This document shows positions 42,987 through 50,884 of a stretch of 64,000 nucleotides of DNA, piece after piece. Origin of the DNA: Streptomyces sp. BHT-5-2 (GTDB taxonomy: Bacteria > Actinomycetota > Actinomycetes > Streptomycetales > Streptomycetaceae); the NCBI RefSeq assembly GCF_019774615.1, contig NZ_CP081496.1:1674001-1738000 (forward strand), written 5' to 3'. Each line of letters begins with the position of its first letter. The stretch's first letter is position 1. Both the position numbers and the translations under genes were made by a program. Below the pieces are notes generated by a model, which saw nothing but the letters and a program-made list of their open reading frames with translations, was not told the origin of the DNA and searched no databases.

Positions 42987-43307
42987 ATGAGGAGAATCAA
43001 TGTGGTGCAGTTTACTGGGAAACCTCAAGCCTTCGTCGCTCACCTGGAAATCGAAGAAGAGGAAGCTGAGCGGCGATGGGGTCCTTGCGACATCACTAGT
43101 GATGATTTCGCTTCGTGGATTACCTTCGCGTTCGAATTGGCCGATGGTACGCCTGTGGCCCTATTTAGGGAGCGGGATTTTCCGCCGGCGCCTGGATTTA
43201 TTATGTCGGCAATCGGGAATAGGGATCTGCGAGACGTTCTGAATGTCTTTCTTGGCGAGGCTGATCTTCCGAGTGATTGCGTGACGGGGTATAAGGGATT
43301 TGATTGA
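42987..43307 (+). CDS. Candidate immunity protein for the RHS tip
   Basis: 106 residues from ATG 42987, starting 4 nt after the RHS stop. The sequence (AFVAHLEIEEEEAERRWGPC, FASWITFAFELADGTPVALF, IGNRDLRDVLNVFLGEADL) is acidic and fits no family I know. It is AT-richer than the core genome, matching the RHS tail. Position directly after a variable toxin tip is the classic place of the cognate immunity gene. Function is inferred from position only. Confidence 0.7.
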   Translation: MRRINVVQFTGKPQAFVAHLEIEEEEAERRWGPCDITSDDFASWITFAFELADGTPVALFRERDFPPAPGFIMSAIGNRDLRDVLNVFLGEADLPSDCVTGYKGFD

Positions 43308-43333
43308 TGAGGCCCCGTCACAGGGTGCTGGCT

Positions 43334-43363
43334 GTAATCACGTCACAGAACTGACGTGATTAC
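43334..43363 (+). terminator. Terminator of the toxin/immunity operon
   Basis: GTAATCACGTCA pairs perfectly with TGACGTGATTAC over a 6-nt loop, 27 nt past the immunity stop. Confidence 0.85.
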
Positions 43364-43438
43364 TCATCACCATGCGCGAGCAGAGTGCGGCCCCGATGAG
43401 ATGAGTGAGGTACGGGCGTCCTGGACAGGGTCCGTGCC

Positions 43439-43460
43439 GCCTGAGTATGTCGACTCAGGC
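43439..43460. promoter_or_regulatory. Inverted repeat upstream of the small membrane gene
   Basis: GCCTGAGT-ATGTCG-ACTCAGGC is perfect with 8-bp arms. It lies just before the possible starts at 43463 and 43493 and could be an operator or a second terminator. Confidence 0.45.
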
Positions 43461-43492
43461 GCATGGGGACTGACTACGGTCAACTGGTAGGC

Positions 43493-43840
43493 ATGGAAGA
43501 TGTGTCGTTGCCTGTGGGTGGGGAGCAGAGCTCTCGTGCTTGGGTTGCTCCTCTGGCCTCCACCGTGGTCACGGCAGTCGCCGGGTTCTTTGTGCTTGGC
43601 GTGCTGGGGTTTTCGGCGATGGCCTGTGATGCGTGCACTAGTGAGAAGGCGCGTGGGTTTGATGCCAGCATCTCGACTGCCTTGATGGTGCTGAAGGTTG
43701 GGTTCCTGGTGCCGGCCAGGACGTTGGTTGTGGCTTGGGAGTCGCGGCATGCGGGGCGCAGGGCGATGCTTGCGTTGATGGCTCCGGTGGCGGTTGTGGT
43801 GTTGTTTGTTGCCTGTATGGCGATGGTGGAGTGGCCTTGA
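43493..43840 (+). CDS. Small membrane protein with about three TM segments
   Basis: 115 residues from ATG 43493; an ATG at 43463 would add 10 residues. TACGGT upstream of 43493 may be a -10 box. Hydrophobic segments: WVAPLASTVVTAVAGFFVLGVL, ALMVLKVGFLVPARTLVV, MLALMAPVAVVVLFVACMAMV. One short loop has CDAC. It is of lower GC than the core and lies between the toxin operon and the decayed genes, so it belongs to the island. No family was recognised. Confidence 0.6.
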   Translation: MEDVSLPVGGEQSSRAWVAPLASTVVTAVAGFFVLGVLGFSAMACDACTSEKARGFDASISTALMVLKVGFLVPARTLVVAWESRHAGRRAMLALMAPVAVVVLFVACMAMVEWP

Positions 43841-44028
43841 GGTGGGAGTGGGAGAAGGATGAGCCGGCACCGCGGGCGTTGGTGGCTCCGGCTCTTGCGA
43901 CGGCCTTGACGCTGCATGTGGGGTTGCGCTCGGGTGGCTTGTGTTGCTGACGCCCGCGGTGTGTGGCCCCTGCGGGGCGAGGGGCTGGAGCGATTTGCGG
44001 CGAGCCTGAAGTTCGCTGTACGCCTCGC

Positions 44029-44255
44029 CTATTGAGACGTAGGAAGGGCCGGGCCCTCGTCGTCGGGTGCCCTGTCGGCTGGTGCCGGCAGGCGGTCGAG
44101 GCGGCTGTCGGCGATGCGGAGGGTGTTGCCGAGGGCGGTGGTGGTGCGCTTGAGCATGAGGCGGAGGAGGAGGGGGGGCCGGCGGATGAGTTGCGCAGGG
44201 TTGTCTCGGCGTCGGTGTAGGCGACGGCGGCGTTGTGCATTTGTTGGTTCTCCAT
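44029..44255 (-). pseudogene. Frameshifted small protein gene
   Basis: On the minus strand the frame starts MENQQMHNAAVAYTDAETTL. The continuation QLIRRPPLLLRLMLKRTTTA...GPALPTSQ lies in another frame, one base missing around the TLR-Q junction. The composition and small size match the polar leader-type proteins next to DUF5753 regulators in Streptomyces, but no certain family. It is divergent from the decayed regulator at 44262. Confidence 0.6.
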
Positions 44256-44261
44256 GCGGTC

Positions 44262-44959
44262 CGCTTTGCGGGTGAGGTAGCCGTTGCCGGAGGACGCAGC
44301 AGCAGTTGGCGGATGCGGCGATCACGACCCGATTGCACATTGCCCATATTGAGGCGGGACGGAGGGTCCCCTCCAGGGAGGACGCGTGGAGGCTGGACTG
44401 CGCCCTCAACACGGGCAACGTGCTGAGTAGCTTTCTGCCGCAGGACGATGTGATGGTTGCGGACTACTTCGAGGCGGCGCTGCCACGGAGATCCGTGAGT
44501 ACGCGTTGGCCCATGTGCCGGGAGTTGTCCAGACGGAGGGGTACGCACGTGCGACGCTACGACCTGTCTATCCCCCTCGGGTGATGAGGAATGTGACAGG
44601 CTCCTGGTCACACGGCTTGACCGGGCCAAGGTGCTTGCCGATCCGGTGACGCCCGTCATGTGGGCGCTTCTCGACGAGACTGTGCTCAGCGTCCTGTCGG
44701 CGGTCCCGAGGTTATGACTGAGCAGATCGCACATCTCATCCGGCTGGTCGAGGACGAGCGTGTGCGGGTGCATGTGATCCCGATGGGGGTGGGGACGTAT
44801 CGCCTCATGCAGGGGATGCTGTCGCTCATGTGGTTCGGGGACCAGCCTCCTGTTGCCTACTCCGAGGGAATGTCCATCGGCAAGGTGCATGACTCCCCGG
44901 CCGTGGTTCAGCGACTCCAAGGCGCCTACGATCTCGCATTGAGCGATGCCTTCCTCTGA
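44262..44959 (+). pseudogene. XRE-DUF5753 regulator, at least three frameshifts
   Basis: Consecutive pieces in different frames align as one protein: QQLADAAITTRLHIAHIEAG (HTH), then DVMVADYFEAAL, ATEIREYALAHVPGVVQTEG in a second frame, DEECDRLLVTRLDRAKVLAD in a third, and RPVGGPEVMTEQIAHLIRLV through the LALSDAFL end in a fourth. DUF5753 regulators are paired with DUF397 proteins in Streptomyces; the neighbour at 45008 is such a gene and is also damaged. The very N-terminus of the HTH is missing or shifted. Confidence 0.85.
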
Positions 44960-45007
44960 AGGAGTCACTTGCCTTGATGCGGGTGAGAGCAAAGGACTGT
45001 GGACACC

Positions 45008-45231
45008 ATGGCTGAGGACAACACCCCGGACGCGGCGACCTTGAGCGGCTGGCGCAAGTCGTCGTACAGCGGGGCAGAGGGGGCAGCTGCATCGAGGTGT
45101 TCGACGGCTACCGCCACGGCATACCCGTTCGCGACTCCAAGGCCCCGCACGGGCCGGCGATCGTTGTCCCGGCGGGGGCTTGGAGTGCGTTCGTGGGGGC
45201 TGTGAAGGACGGGGTGTTCGGGCTCCGTTAG
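45008..45231 (+). pseudogene. DUF397 protein gene, single-base frameshift
   Basis: From ATG 45008 the frame gives MAEDNTPDAATLSGWRKSSYSGAEG, the characteristic DUF397 start (WRKSSYS). One missing G in a G-run at about 45080 then shifts the frame. Restoring it gives GSCIEVFDGYRHGIPVRDSKAPHGPAIVVPAGAWSAFVGAVKDG, a standard DUF397 end. Its stop overlaps the stop of rocD. Damage in a homopolymer could be natural or a sequencing error. Confidence 0.85.
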
Positions 45232-46451
45232 TCCAACACGCGCGCCAATGCCGCCAGGGCCGAGGACAGTTCGGTCTCCGTGATGGTCAGGGGCGGGGCC
45301 AGGCGGATCGTCGAGCCGTGGGTGTCCTTGACCAACACGCCCTCTGCCATGAGGCGTTCGCTGATGGTGCGGCCGGTGCCGAGGGCGGGGTCGATGTCGA
45401 TGCCGGCCCAGAGGCCGCGGGAGCGGAACGCGGTGACGCCCTTGCCGAGGAGGTCGGCGAGGCCGGAGTGCAGGACCTTGCCCAGGTCGGCGGCGCGGGA
45501 CTGGTACTCGCCGGTGGCGAGGAGGTCGATCACCGCTGAACCGACGGCCGCGGCCAGGGGGTTGCCGCCGAAGGTGGAGCCGTGCTGGCCCGGGCCGAGT
45601 ACGGACATGACCTCGCGGCGGGCGACGACGGCCGAGACGGGGATGATGCCGCCGCCGAGGGCCTTGCCGAGGAGGATGACGTCGGGGACGACCTGGTCGT
45701 GTTCGACGGCGAGTGTCGTGCCGGTGCGGCCGAGGCCGGACTGGATCTCGTCGGCGATGAGGAGGCAGTTGGCTCGGCTGGTCGCGGCGCGGACGCCGGC
45801 GAGGTAGCCGTCGTCGGGGATGAGGACGCCCGCCTCACCCTGGATGGGCTCGATGAGGACGGCGGCGGTCGTCTCGTCGAGGGCGGCTTCGAGGGCGGCC
45901 AGGTCGTTGTAGGGGACGGTGCGGAAGCCGGGGGTGTAGGGGCCGAAGCCGGCGCGGGCCTCCTCGTCGTCGGAGAAGCTGATGATGGTGGTGGTGCGGC
46001 CGTGGAAGTTGCCGCCGGCGACGACGATGGTGGCCTGGTCGGCGGGGACGCCCTTCACCTCGTAGGCCCATTTGCGGGCGAGCTTGATGCCGCTTTCGAC
46101 GGCCTCGGCGCCGGTGTTCATCGGGAGGACCATGTCCAGGCCGGTGAGGTCGGCGAGCGCGGCGGCGAAGTCCCCGAGGCGGTCGTGGTGGAAGGCGCGG
46201 GAGGTGAGGGTGAGGGCGTCCAGCTGGCGGTGGGCGGCCGCGATGAGGGCCGGGTGCCGGTGGCCGAAATTGAGCGCGGAGTAGCCCGCCAGCATGTCGA
46301 GGTAGCGGCGGCCCTCGACGTCCTCGACCCAGACGCCCTCGGCGCGCGAGATGACGACGGGGAGGGGGTGGTAGTTGTGGGCCAGGACCGGGGCCTCGGC
46401 CTTGATGAGGGAGGCCGAGGAGCGGCGGGTTTCGGTGGGCGCGGTCGTCAT
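45228..46451 (-). CDS. rocD: Ornithine aminotransferase
   Basis: 407 residues from ATG 46451. It is a class III aminotransferase: PMNTGAEAVESGIKLARKW, VVAGGNFHGRTTTIISFSDD, EPIQGEAGV, LIADEIQSGLGRTG and LLGKALGGGIIPVSAVVA with the PLP lysine, then STFGGNPLAAAVG. The order and motifs fit ornithine-oxo-acid aminotransferase, making glutamate-5-semialdehyde for proline or glutamate. ATGA overlap with the DDAH stop shows coupling: arginine or methylarginine is converted to citrulline/ornithine-side products and then channelled here. An Lrp regulator lies upstream. Confidence 0.93.
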   Translation of the reverse strand: MTTAPTETRRSSASLIKAEAPVLAHNYHPLPVVISRAEGVWVEDVEGRRYLDMLAGYSALNFGHRHPALIAAAHRQLDALTLTSRAFHHDRLGDFAAALADLTGLDMVLPMNTGAEAVESGIKLARKWAYEVKGVPADQATIVVAGGNFHGRTTTIISFSDDEEARAGFGPYTPGFRTVPYNDLAALEAALDETTAAVLIEPIQGEAGVLIPDDGYLAGVRAATSRANCLLIADEIQSGLGRTGTTLAVEHDQVVPDVILLGKALGGGIIPVSAVVARREVMSVLGPGQHGSTFGGNPLAAAVGSAVIDLLATGEYQSRAADLGKVLHSGLADLLGKGVTAFRSRGLWAGIDIDPALGTGRTISERLMAEGVLVKDTHGSTIRLAPPLTITETELSSALAALARVLD

Positions 46452-47368
46452 GGGCGAAGCTCCTGGGTGCAGCACTTGATGCCGCCGCCGGCCTTGTGGA
46501 ACTCGGAGAGGTCGACGGGGACGGGGACGTAGCCACGGGCGGTGAGCTGGTCGACGAGGTGGGTGGCCTGGGGCGCGATGAAGACGTGGCGGCCGTCGGA
46601 GACCGAGTTGAGGCCGAAGGCCAGGGCGTCGTCGCGGGTGGCGAGGACGGCGTCGGGGAAGAGGCGGCGGAGCACCTCGCGGCTGCCGGGGGAGAAGGCT
46701 TCGGGGTAGTAGGCGAGGGCCGCCCCGCCGGCGTCGCCGGCACCGTTGCCGCCCCTGTTGCCGCCCCCGTTACCGCCGTCGGTTTCGGCGGTGAGGCCGT
46801 CTTCGAGGACGAAGAGGGCGGTGTCCAGGTGGTAGAAGTACGGGTCGATCAGCTGGAGGCTGATCACCGGGCGGCCGAAGAACTCCTGGACCTCGGCGTG
46901 TGCGTCGCGGGTGGTGCGGAAGCCGGTGCCGGCGAGGAGGTAGCGGCCGACGGGGACGAGGTCGCCCTCGCCCTCGCAGGGCGACTCGGGCCGGTAGAGG
47001 TCGTAGCCGGCGGCCTTGAACCAGATCTCGTACTCCCGGGATTCCGGGCGGCGTTGCGGGGCGTGGAAGAGCGAGCCGAAGGCCCGGCCGCCCACGACGA
47101 CGGCGGAGTTGGCGGCGAAGACCATGTCGGGGAGGCCGGGGACCGGCTGGATGGTCTCGACGGTGTGGCCGTGGTCGCGGTAGGCGCGGACCAGGTCCTC
47201 CCACTGCGTGAGGGCGAGGGCGGTGTCGACTTCGGCGTCCTCGCGCATCCAGGGGTTGATGGCGTACTCGACCGCGAAGTGCGTGGGCCGGCAGGCGAGA
47301 TAGCGCCGCGGTCGGGGGGTGCGGCGGGCGTCGGTCAGGGGCGCGCCGCCGGGCTGGGTGATGAGCAC
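46448..47368 (-). CDS. Dimethylarginine dimethylaminohydrolase-type amidinotransferase-family enzyme
   Basis: 306 residues from GTG 47368, chosen because GGAGG lies 9 nt upstream. An ATG at 47425 lacks a Shine-Dalgarno. Key motifs: RPTHFAVEYAINPWM, GLPDMVFAANSAVV, RPESREYEIWFKAAGYDL, GEGDLVPVGRYLLAGTGFRT, catalytic His in the YFYHLDTALFVL region and the nucleophile Cys in GGIKCCTQELR. The family splits methylarginines to citrulline and methylamines, or acts as an arginine deiminase-like enzyme. An Asn/Gly-rich insert lies before ALAYYPEAF. Coupled to rocD by a 4-nt overlap. Confidence 0.9.
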   Translation of the reverse strand: MLITQPGGAPLTDARRTPRPRRYLACRPTHFAVEYAINPWMREDAEVDTALALTQWEDLVRAYRDHGHTVETIQPVPGLPDMVFAANSAVVVGGRAFGSLFHAPQRRPESREYEIWFKAAGYDLYRPESPCEGEGDLVPVGRYLLAGTGFRTTRDAHAEVQEFFGRPVISLQLIDPYFYHLDTALFVLEDGLTAETDGGNGGGNRGGNGAGDAGGAALAYYPEAFSPGSREVLRRLFPDAVLATRDDALAFGLNSVSDGRHVFIAPQATHLVDQLTARGYVPVPVDLSEFHKAGGGIKCCTQELRP

Positions 47369-47505
47369 AGAAAGGGCCTCCGCTTCCTGCTGTGACGGTC
47401 TGTCAGCGATCGTCACCTGGGGCATCCACGGTAGGGAGCGGCGGATTCCGGTCACAAGAAAGGAATGCTGCGAGGGTACGCAGGAATGCTGCTTGTGCGG
47501 CGCCC

Positions 47506-48075
47506 CTACCGCTGGTTTGCTGCGCGGCCAGGAGGCTGGGGACGGACCCGAGCGCGGGCGGCGGGGACGGCGGCCCGGTCGGTGGGGCCGGTGAGGTCGG
47601 AGGGGGCACGGGCGCCGGCCTCGGGGCTGTCGGGCAGGAGGTGCGAGAGCACCATGTAGCTGATCGTCTTCCGGATGAACGGTTCGGTCCGGATGCGTTC
47701 GAGGACCTCCTCGAAGTGCCCGACGTCCGTGGCGCGGACGTGCAGCAGGGCGTCGGCGCCGCCGGTGACGGTCATCGCGGCGGCGATCTCCGGGTGGTTG
47801 CGGACGACCTCGGCCAGTCGCCGGGGCGGGGCGGCGCCGTCGCAGTAGACCTCCACGTACGCCTCGGTGAACCAGCCGAGGGCGGCGGGGCGGACGGTGG
47901 CGGAGAAACCGGTGATGACGTCGTTGTCGCGGAGGCGGTCCACCCGGCGTTTGACGGCGGTGGGGGAGAGGCCGACGGCCGAGCCGATCTCGGCGAAGCT
48001 GGCCCGGCCGTTCTCGATCAGCGCGGTGACGATCTTGCGGTCCAGCTCGTCGAACGGTGCGGACTTGGTGCTCAT
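47506..48075 (-). CDS. Lrp/AsnC family regulator
   Basis: 189 residues. The N-terminal HTH (FDELDRKIVTALIENGRASFAEIGSAVGLSPTAVKRRVDRL) is followed by a RAM domain (GWFTEAYVEVYCDGA, MTVTGGADALLHVRATDVGHFEEVLERIR). Lrp proteins sense amino acids. The next genes on the same strand are DDAH and rocD, so the regulator probably answers to arginine, ornithine or a methylarginine. The C-terminal ~35 residues are Ala/Pro/Arg-rich and nonconserved, similar to extensions in other Streptomyces Lrp proteins. Confidence 0.92.
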   Translation of the reverse strand: MSTKSAPFDELDRKIVTALIENGRASFAEIGSAVGLSPTAVKRRVDRLRDNDVITGFSATVRPAALGWFTEAYVEVYCDGAAPPRRLAEVVRNHPEIAAAMTVTGGADALLHVRATDVGHFEEVLERIRTEPFIRKTISYMVLSHLLPDSPEAGARAPSDLTGPTDRAAVPAARARVRPQPPGRAANQR

Positions 48076-48331
48076 GGTGCGGCCCTTTCTTCCTCTCCCC
48101 CTGGGGCGTGTCTTCTCCCTCCCCGGGGCGCGGGAGTGCAGTCACGGTAACGGGGGCCGGCCGGCGGTGGCGCAGCGGCCGGTGCGCCCGACAAACCCCC
48201 AGGTCAGCCGTTCGTGCAGGTCAATGCCGGTGGCGTAACTCCGCCGTAACGGGGCTTGCTTAGCGTCGGGGCCCGGCGTTCGCTCGTCGGGGCCGTCGGA
48301 GGCGGCGCGGCGCGGTGTGAGGAGGGCGGAC

Positions 48332-49108
48332 ATGGACGTGCACGGCGGAGCGGACCCGGCGGCCGGTCCCGGGGACGGGGCGACGCGGGCCGATCGGGCG
48401 CGGCGGGTGGCGCATGTGCTGCGCGGGCAGGTGCTGCGGGGCGCGTTCCCCGGGGGCGTGCTGCCCGACGAGCGGGCGCTGGTCGCGGAGTTCGGGACCT
48501 CGCGCAACTCCGTGCGGGAGGCGTTGGGGCTGCTGCGCGACGAGGGGCTGGTGGAGCGGCGGCGCGGGGTGGGGACGGTGATTGTCGGGCGGGCCTACGA
48601 GCATCCGCTGGGGGAGCTGTCCGGGCTGGCCGAGGTGTTGCAGCGGCACGGGACGGTCGTCAACGAGGTGCGCGCGGCGCGGACCGTGCGGGCGCCGGCG
48701 TCGGTGACGCGGCGGCTGGAACTGCCGGACGGGAGCGGGGCGGTCTATCTGGAGCGGCTGCGGCGGGTGGACGGGATGCCGCTGTCCCTGGACTGCACGT
48801 ATCTGATCCCCGAGGTCGGCGAACCGCTGTTGGCGCTGGGGCGGGAGCGGCTGGAGAGCCGGGACGTCTTCGAGCTGATCGAGCGGGTGGCGGGGCGGCC
48901 GCTGGGGTCGGCGGAGGTGGCCCTGCGGGCGGTGGTCGCGGACCCGGCGACGTGCGAGGTGCTGGGGATGGCGGCCGGGGGCGCGGTGCTGGCTGTGGAC
49001 CGGCTGACGCGGCTGGCGGACGGGCGGCCGGCCGACCTGGAGTTCATCCATCTGCGCGGGGACCGGCTGACGCTGCGGGCGCGGCTGGACCGGGTCCGGG
49101 AGGGGTGA
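48332..49108 (+). CDS. GntR/HutC family transcriptional regulator
   Basis: 258 residues from ATG 48332, with GGAGGGCGG upstream. The winged helix is at about 20-85 (RRVAHVLRGQVLRGAFPGGVLPDERALVAEFGTSRNSVREALGLLRDEGLV). The UTRA effector domain is at about 100-250 (LQRHGTVVNEVRAARTVRAP, YLERLRRVDGMPLSLDCTYL, LAVDRLTRLADGRPADLEFIHLRGD). The MFS gene overlaps by 4 nt, so both share one transcript and probably one inducer. Confidence 0.93.
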   Translation: MDVHGGADPAAGPGDGATRADRARRVAHVLRGQVLRGAFPGGVLPDERALVAEFGTSRNSVREALGLLRDEGLVERRRGVGTVIVGRAYEHPLGELSGLAEVLQRHGTVVNEVRAARTVRAPASVTRRLELPDGSGAVYLERLRRVDGMPLSLDCTYLIPEVGEPLLALGRERLESRDVFELIERVAGRPLGSAEVALRAVVADPATCEVLGMAAGGAVLAVDRLTRLADGRPADLEFIHLRGDRLTLRARLDRVREG

Positions 49109-50568
49109 GCCGGTTGCGGCCGGGGCGCGCGCCCGCGCGGGGGCTGGCGACGTGCGCGGTGTGCCTGTGCGTGACGCTGGTCGTCGGCATGGTCTCCGCG
49201 GTCAACCTGGCCATCCCGGATCTGTCGGCCGGGCCGCTGCACCCGTCCGCGCAGGCCGTGGTGTGGGTGGTGGACGGGTATGTGGTGGTCTTCGCCTGCC
49301 TGTTGGTGCCGGCCGGGGCGCTGGCCGACCGGCGGGGGCGCAAGGGGACGCTGCTGTGCGGGATGGGTGTCTTCGTGGCCGGTTCGGCGGTGTGCGCGGT
49401 GGCGCCGCACGTCGGGGTGCTGATCGCGGGTCGGATGCTCAGCGGGGCGGGGGCCGCGGCCGTGCTGCCCAACACCCTCGCGCTGCTGGTGGACGGGCTG
49501 TCGGACGGGGCGCGGCGGCGGGCGATCGCGGTGTGGGCGGCGATGACCGGGCTCGCCGCGGTGCTGGGGAACGTGGGCGGGGGCGCGGCGATCCAGTACG
49601 GGAGCTGGCGGGCGCTGTTCGTGTGCGTGGTGCCGATCGCGGTGGTCGCACTGGCGCTGGTGGCGGCGGTCGTGCCGGTGGCGGGGCGGCATCCGGGACC
49701 GGTCGCGCCACTGGCCGCGGTCCTGTTCACCGGTGGCTTCCTGGCGCTGCTCAACGGGATCGTGAGCGGGCCGCAGCAGGGCTGGCTGAGCCCGTGGGTA
49801 TTCGGCTCGCTCGCGCTGGCCGGGCTGCTGCTGACCGGCTGGGCGCGGCGTGAACTGCGTTCCTCCCGGCCGCTGTTGGACCCCAGGGTGCTCGCCCGTC
49901 CCGCCGTCCGGGCCGGGGCGGTCGGGATGGCCGTGCTGTTCCTGGGCATGTTCGGGCTGTTCTACCTCAACGGGCAGTACCTCCAGTACGCGAAGGGGTA
50001 CGGGCCGTTCGGCTCCGGGGTGCGGCTGTTGCCGATGGCGGCGGCGTTGCTGGCGGGGCCGCGGTGCGGGCTGGTGCTGGAGCGGCGGGGCGGGCGGCGG
50101 GGCGCGGTCGCCGCCGGGATGCTCGTCCTGGCGAGCGGGCTGGCCACGGTGTCGGCGGCCGACGCCACCACCCCGTACGCGCTCTACGCCGTCGGGGCCG
50201 GGCTGACCGCGCTGGGCTGCGGTGTCGCGACCCCGCTGCTGTCGCACGCGATGATGCACGCACTGCCGCCGGAGGCCGCCGGGGTCGGCTCCGGACTCCA
50301 GAGCCTGACACGGGAGTTGGGGAGCGCGCTGGGGATCGCGCTGACCGGAACGCTGACCGCCGCGGTCTTCACCGCCCGGCTGCCCGCGCCGCTCGCCGGG
50401 CCCGGCGGACCGACGACGGTCGCGGCGGCGGAGGCGGGGCTGAAGGGAGCGGGGCTGCGCCCCGCGGTGATTGCGGCCTTCACGGATGGGATGCATGTGG
50501 CGACGTTGACGTTGGCGGGTGGGGTGGCGGTGGTGGCGGTGTTGGTCTTTCGGTGGATGCGGACGTAG
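49105..50568 (+). CDS. MFS transporter (DHA2 type), coupled to GntR regulator
   Basis: 487 residues from GTG 49105 (GTGA overlap with the GntR stop). About 14 hydrophobic helices: CVTLVVGMVSAVNLAIPDLS, VVWVVDGYVVVFACLLVPAGALADRRGRKG, RMLSGAGAAAVLPNTL, then GNVGGGAAIQYGSWRALF. The typical motif ADRRGRKG follows helix 2, and a C-type motif is present. An exporter of a small drug or metabolite is likely. A palindromic element lies 100 nt after the stop and may terminate it. Confidence 0.92.
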   Translation: MSRLRPGRAPARGLATCAVCLCVTLVVGMVSAVNLAIPDLSAGPLHPSAQAVVWVVDGYVVVFACLLVPAGALADRRGRKGTLLCGMGVFVAGSAVCAVAPHVGVLIAGRMLSGAGAAAVLPNTLALLVDGLSDGARRRAIAVWAAMTGLAAVLGNVGGGAAIQYGSWRALFVCVVPIAVVALALVAAVVPVAGRHPGPVAPLAAVLFTGGFLALLNGIVSGPQQGWLSPWVFGSLALAGLLLTGWARRELRSSRPLLDPRVLARPAVRAGAVGMAVLFLGMFGLFYLNGQYLQYAKGYGPFGSGVRLLPMAAALLAGPRCGLVLERRGGRRGAVAAGMLVLASGLATVSAADATTPYALYAVGAGLTALGCGVATPLLSHAMMHALPPEAAGVGSGLQSLTRELGSALGIALTGTLTAAVFTARLPAPLAGPGGPTTVAAAEAGLKGAGLRPAVIAAFTDGMHVATLTLAGGVAVVAVLVFRWMRT

Positions 50569-50668
50569 GGGGTCGCGTTTGGTGGGGGAAGAACGGGGCC
50601 GTCGTGGTGGCCCCGAGACCAGAAGCGCAGCTCAGGCGCGAGCACCCCTGACCTCCTCTTCACCCACC

Positions 50669-50803
50669 GGGGCGGGGATCGCCGCCGTCGGACGGGAGGG
50701 TGTGGGGCCGCAGGGGTGGGTGTTCGGACGTAAAGCGCAGCAGTCCGAACACCCACCCCGGAGGCCCCACACCCTCCCGTCCGACGGCGGCGATCCCCGC
50801 CCC
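50669..50803. repeat. 135-nt palindromic element with 60-bp inverted arms
   Basis: The outer arms 50669-50709 and 50763-50803 are perfect 41-bp reverse complements. Three mismatched bases (GCA/GGA) follow, then inner 16-bp arms 50713-50728 and 50744-50759, also perfect, round a 15-nt loop CGTAAAGCGCAGCAG. It lies between the MFS and the Tat-amidohydrolase ends and can act as a terminator in both directions. No transposase is nearby. The length is far beyond ordinary terminators. Confidence 0.95.
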
Positions 50804-50884
50804 ACGCACACCCCTCCGCCGCAGGCGGGAAGCCAAGCACGGCGGGACAGCCGGCCACGTAGGGAGCACCGGCCCCGAAGGGGC

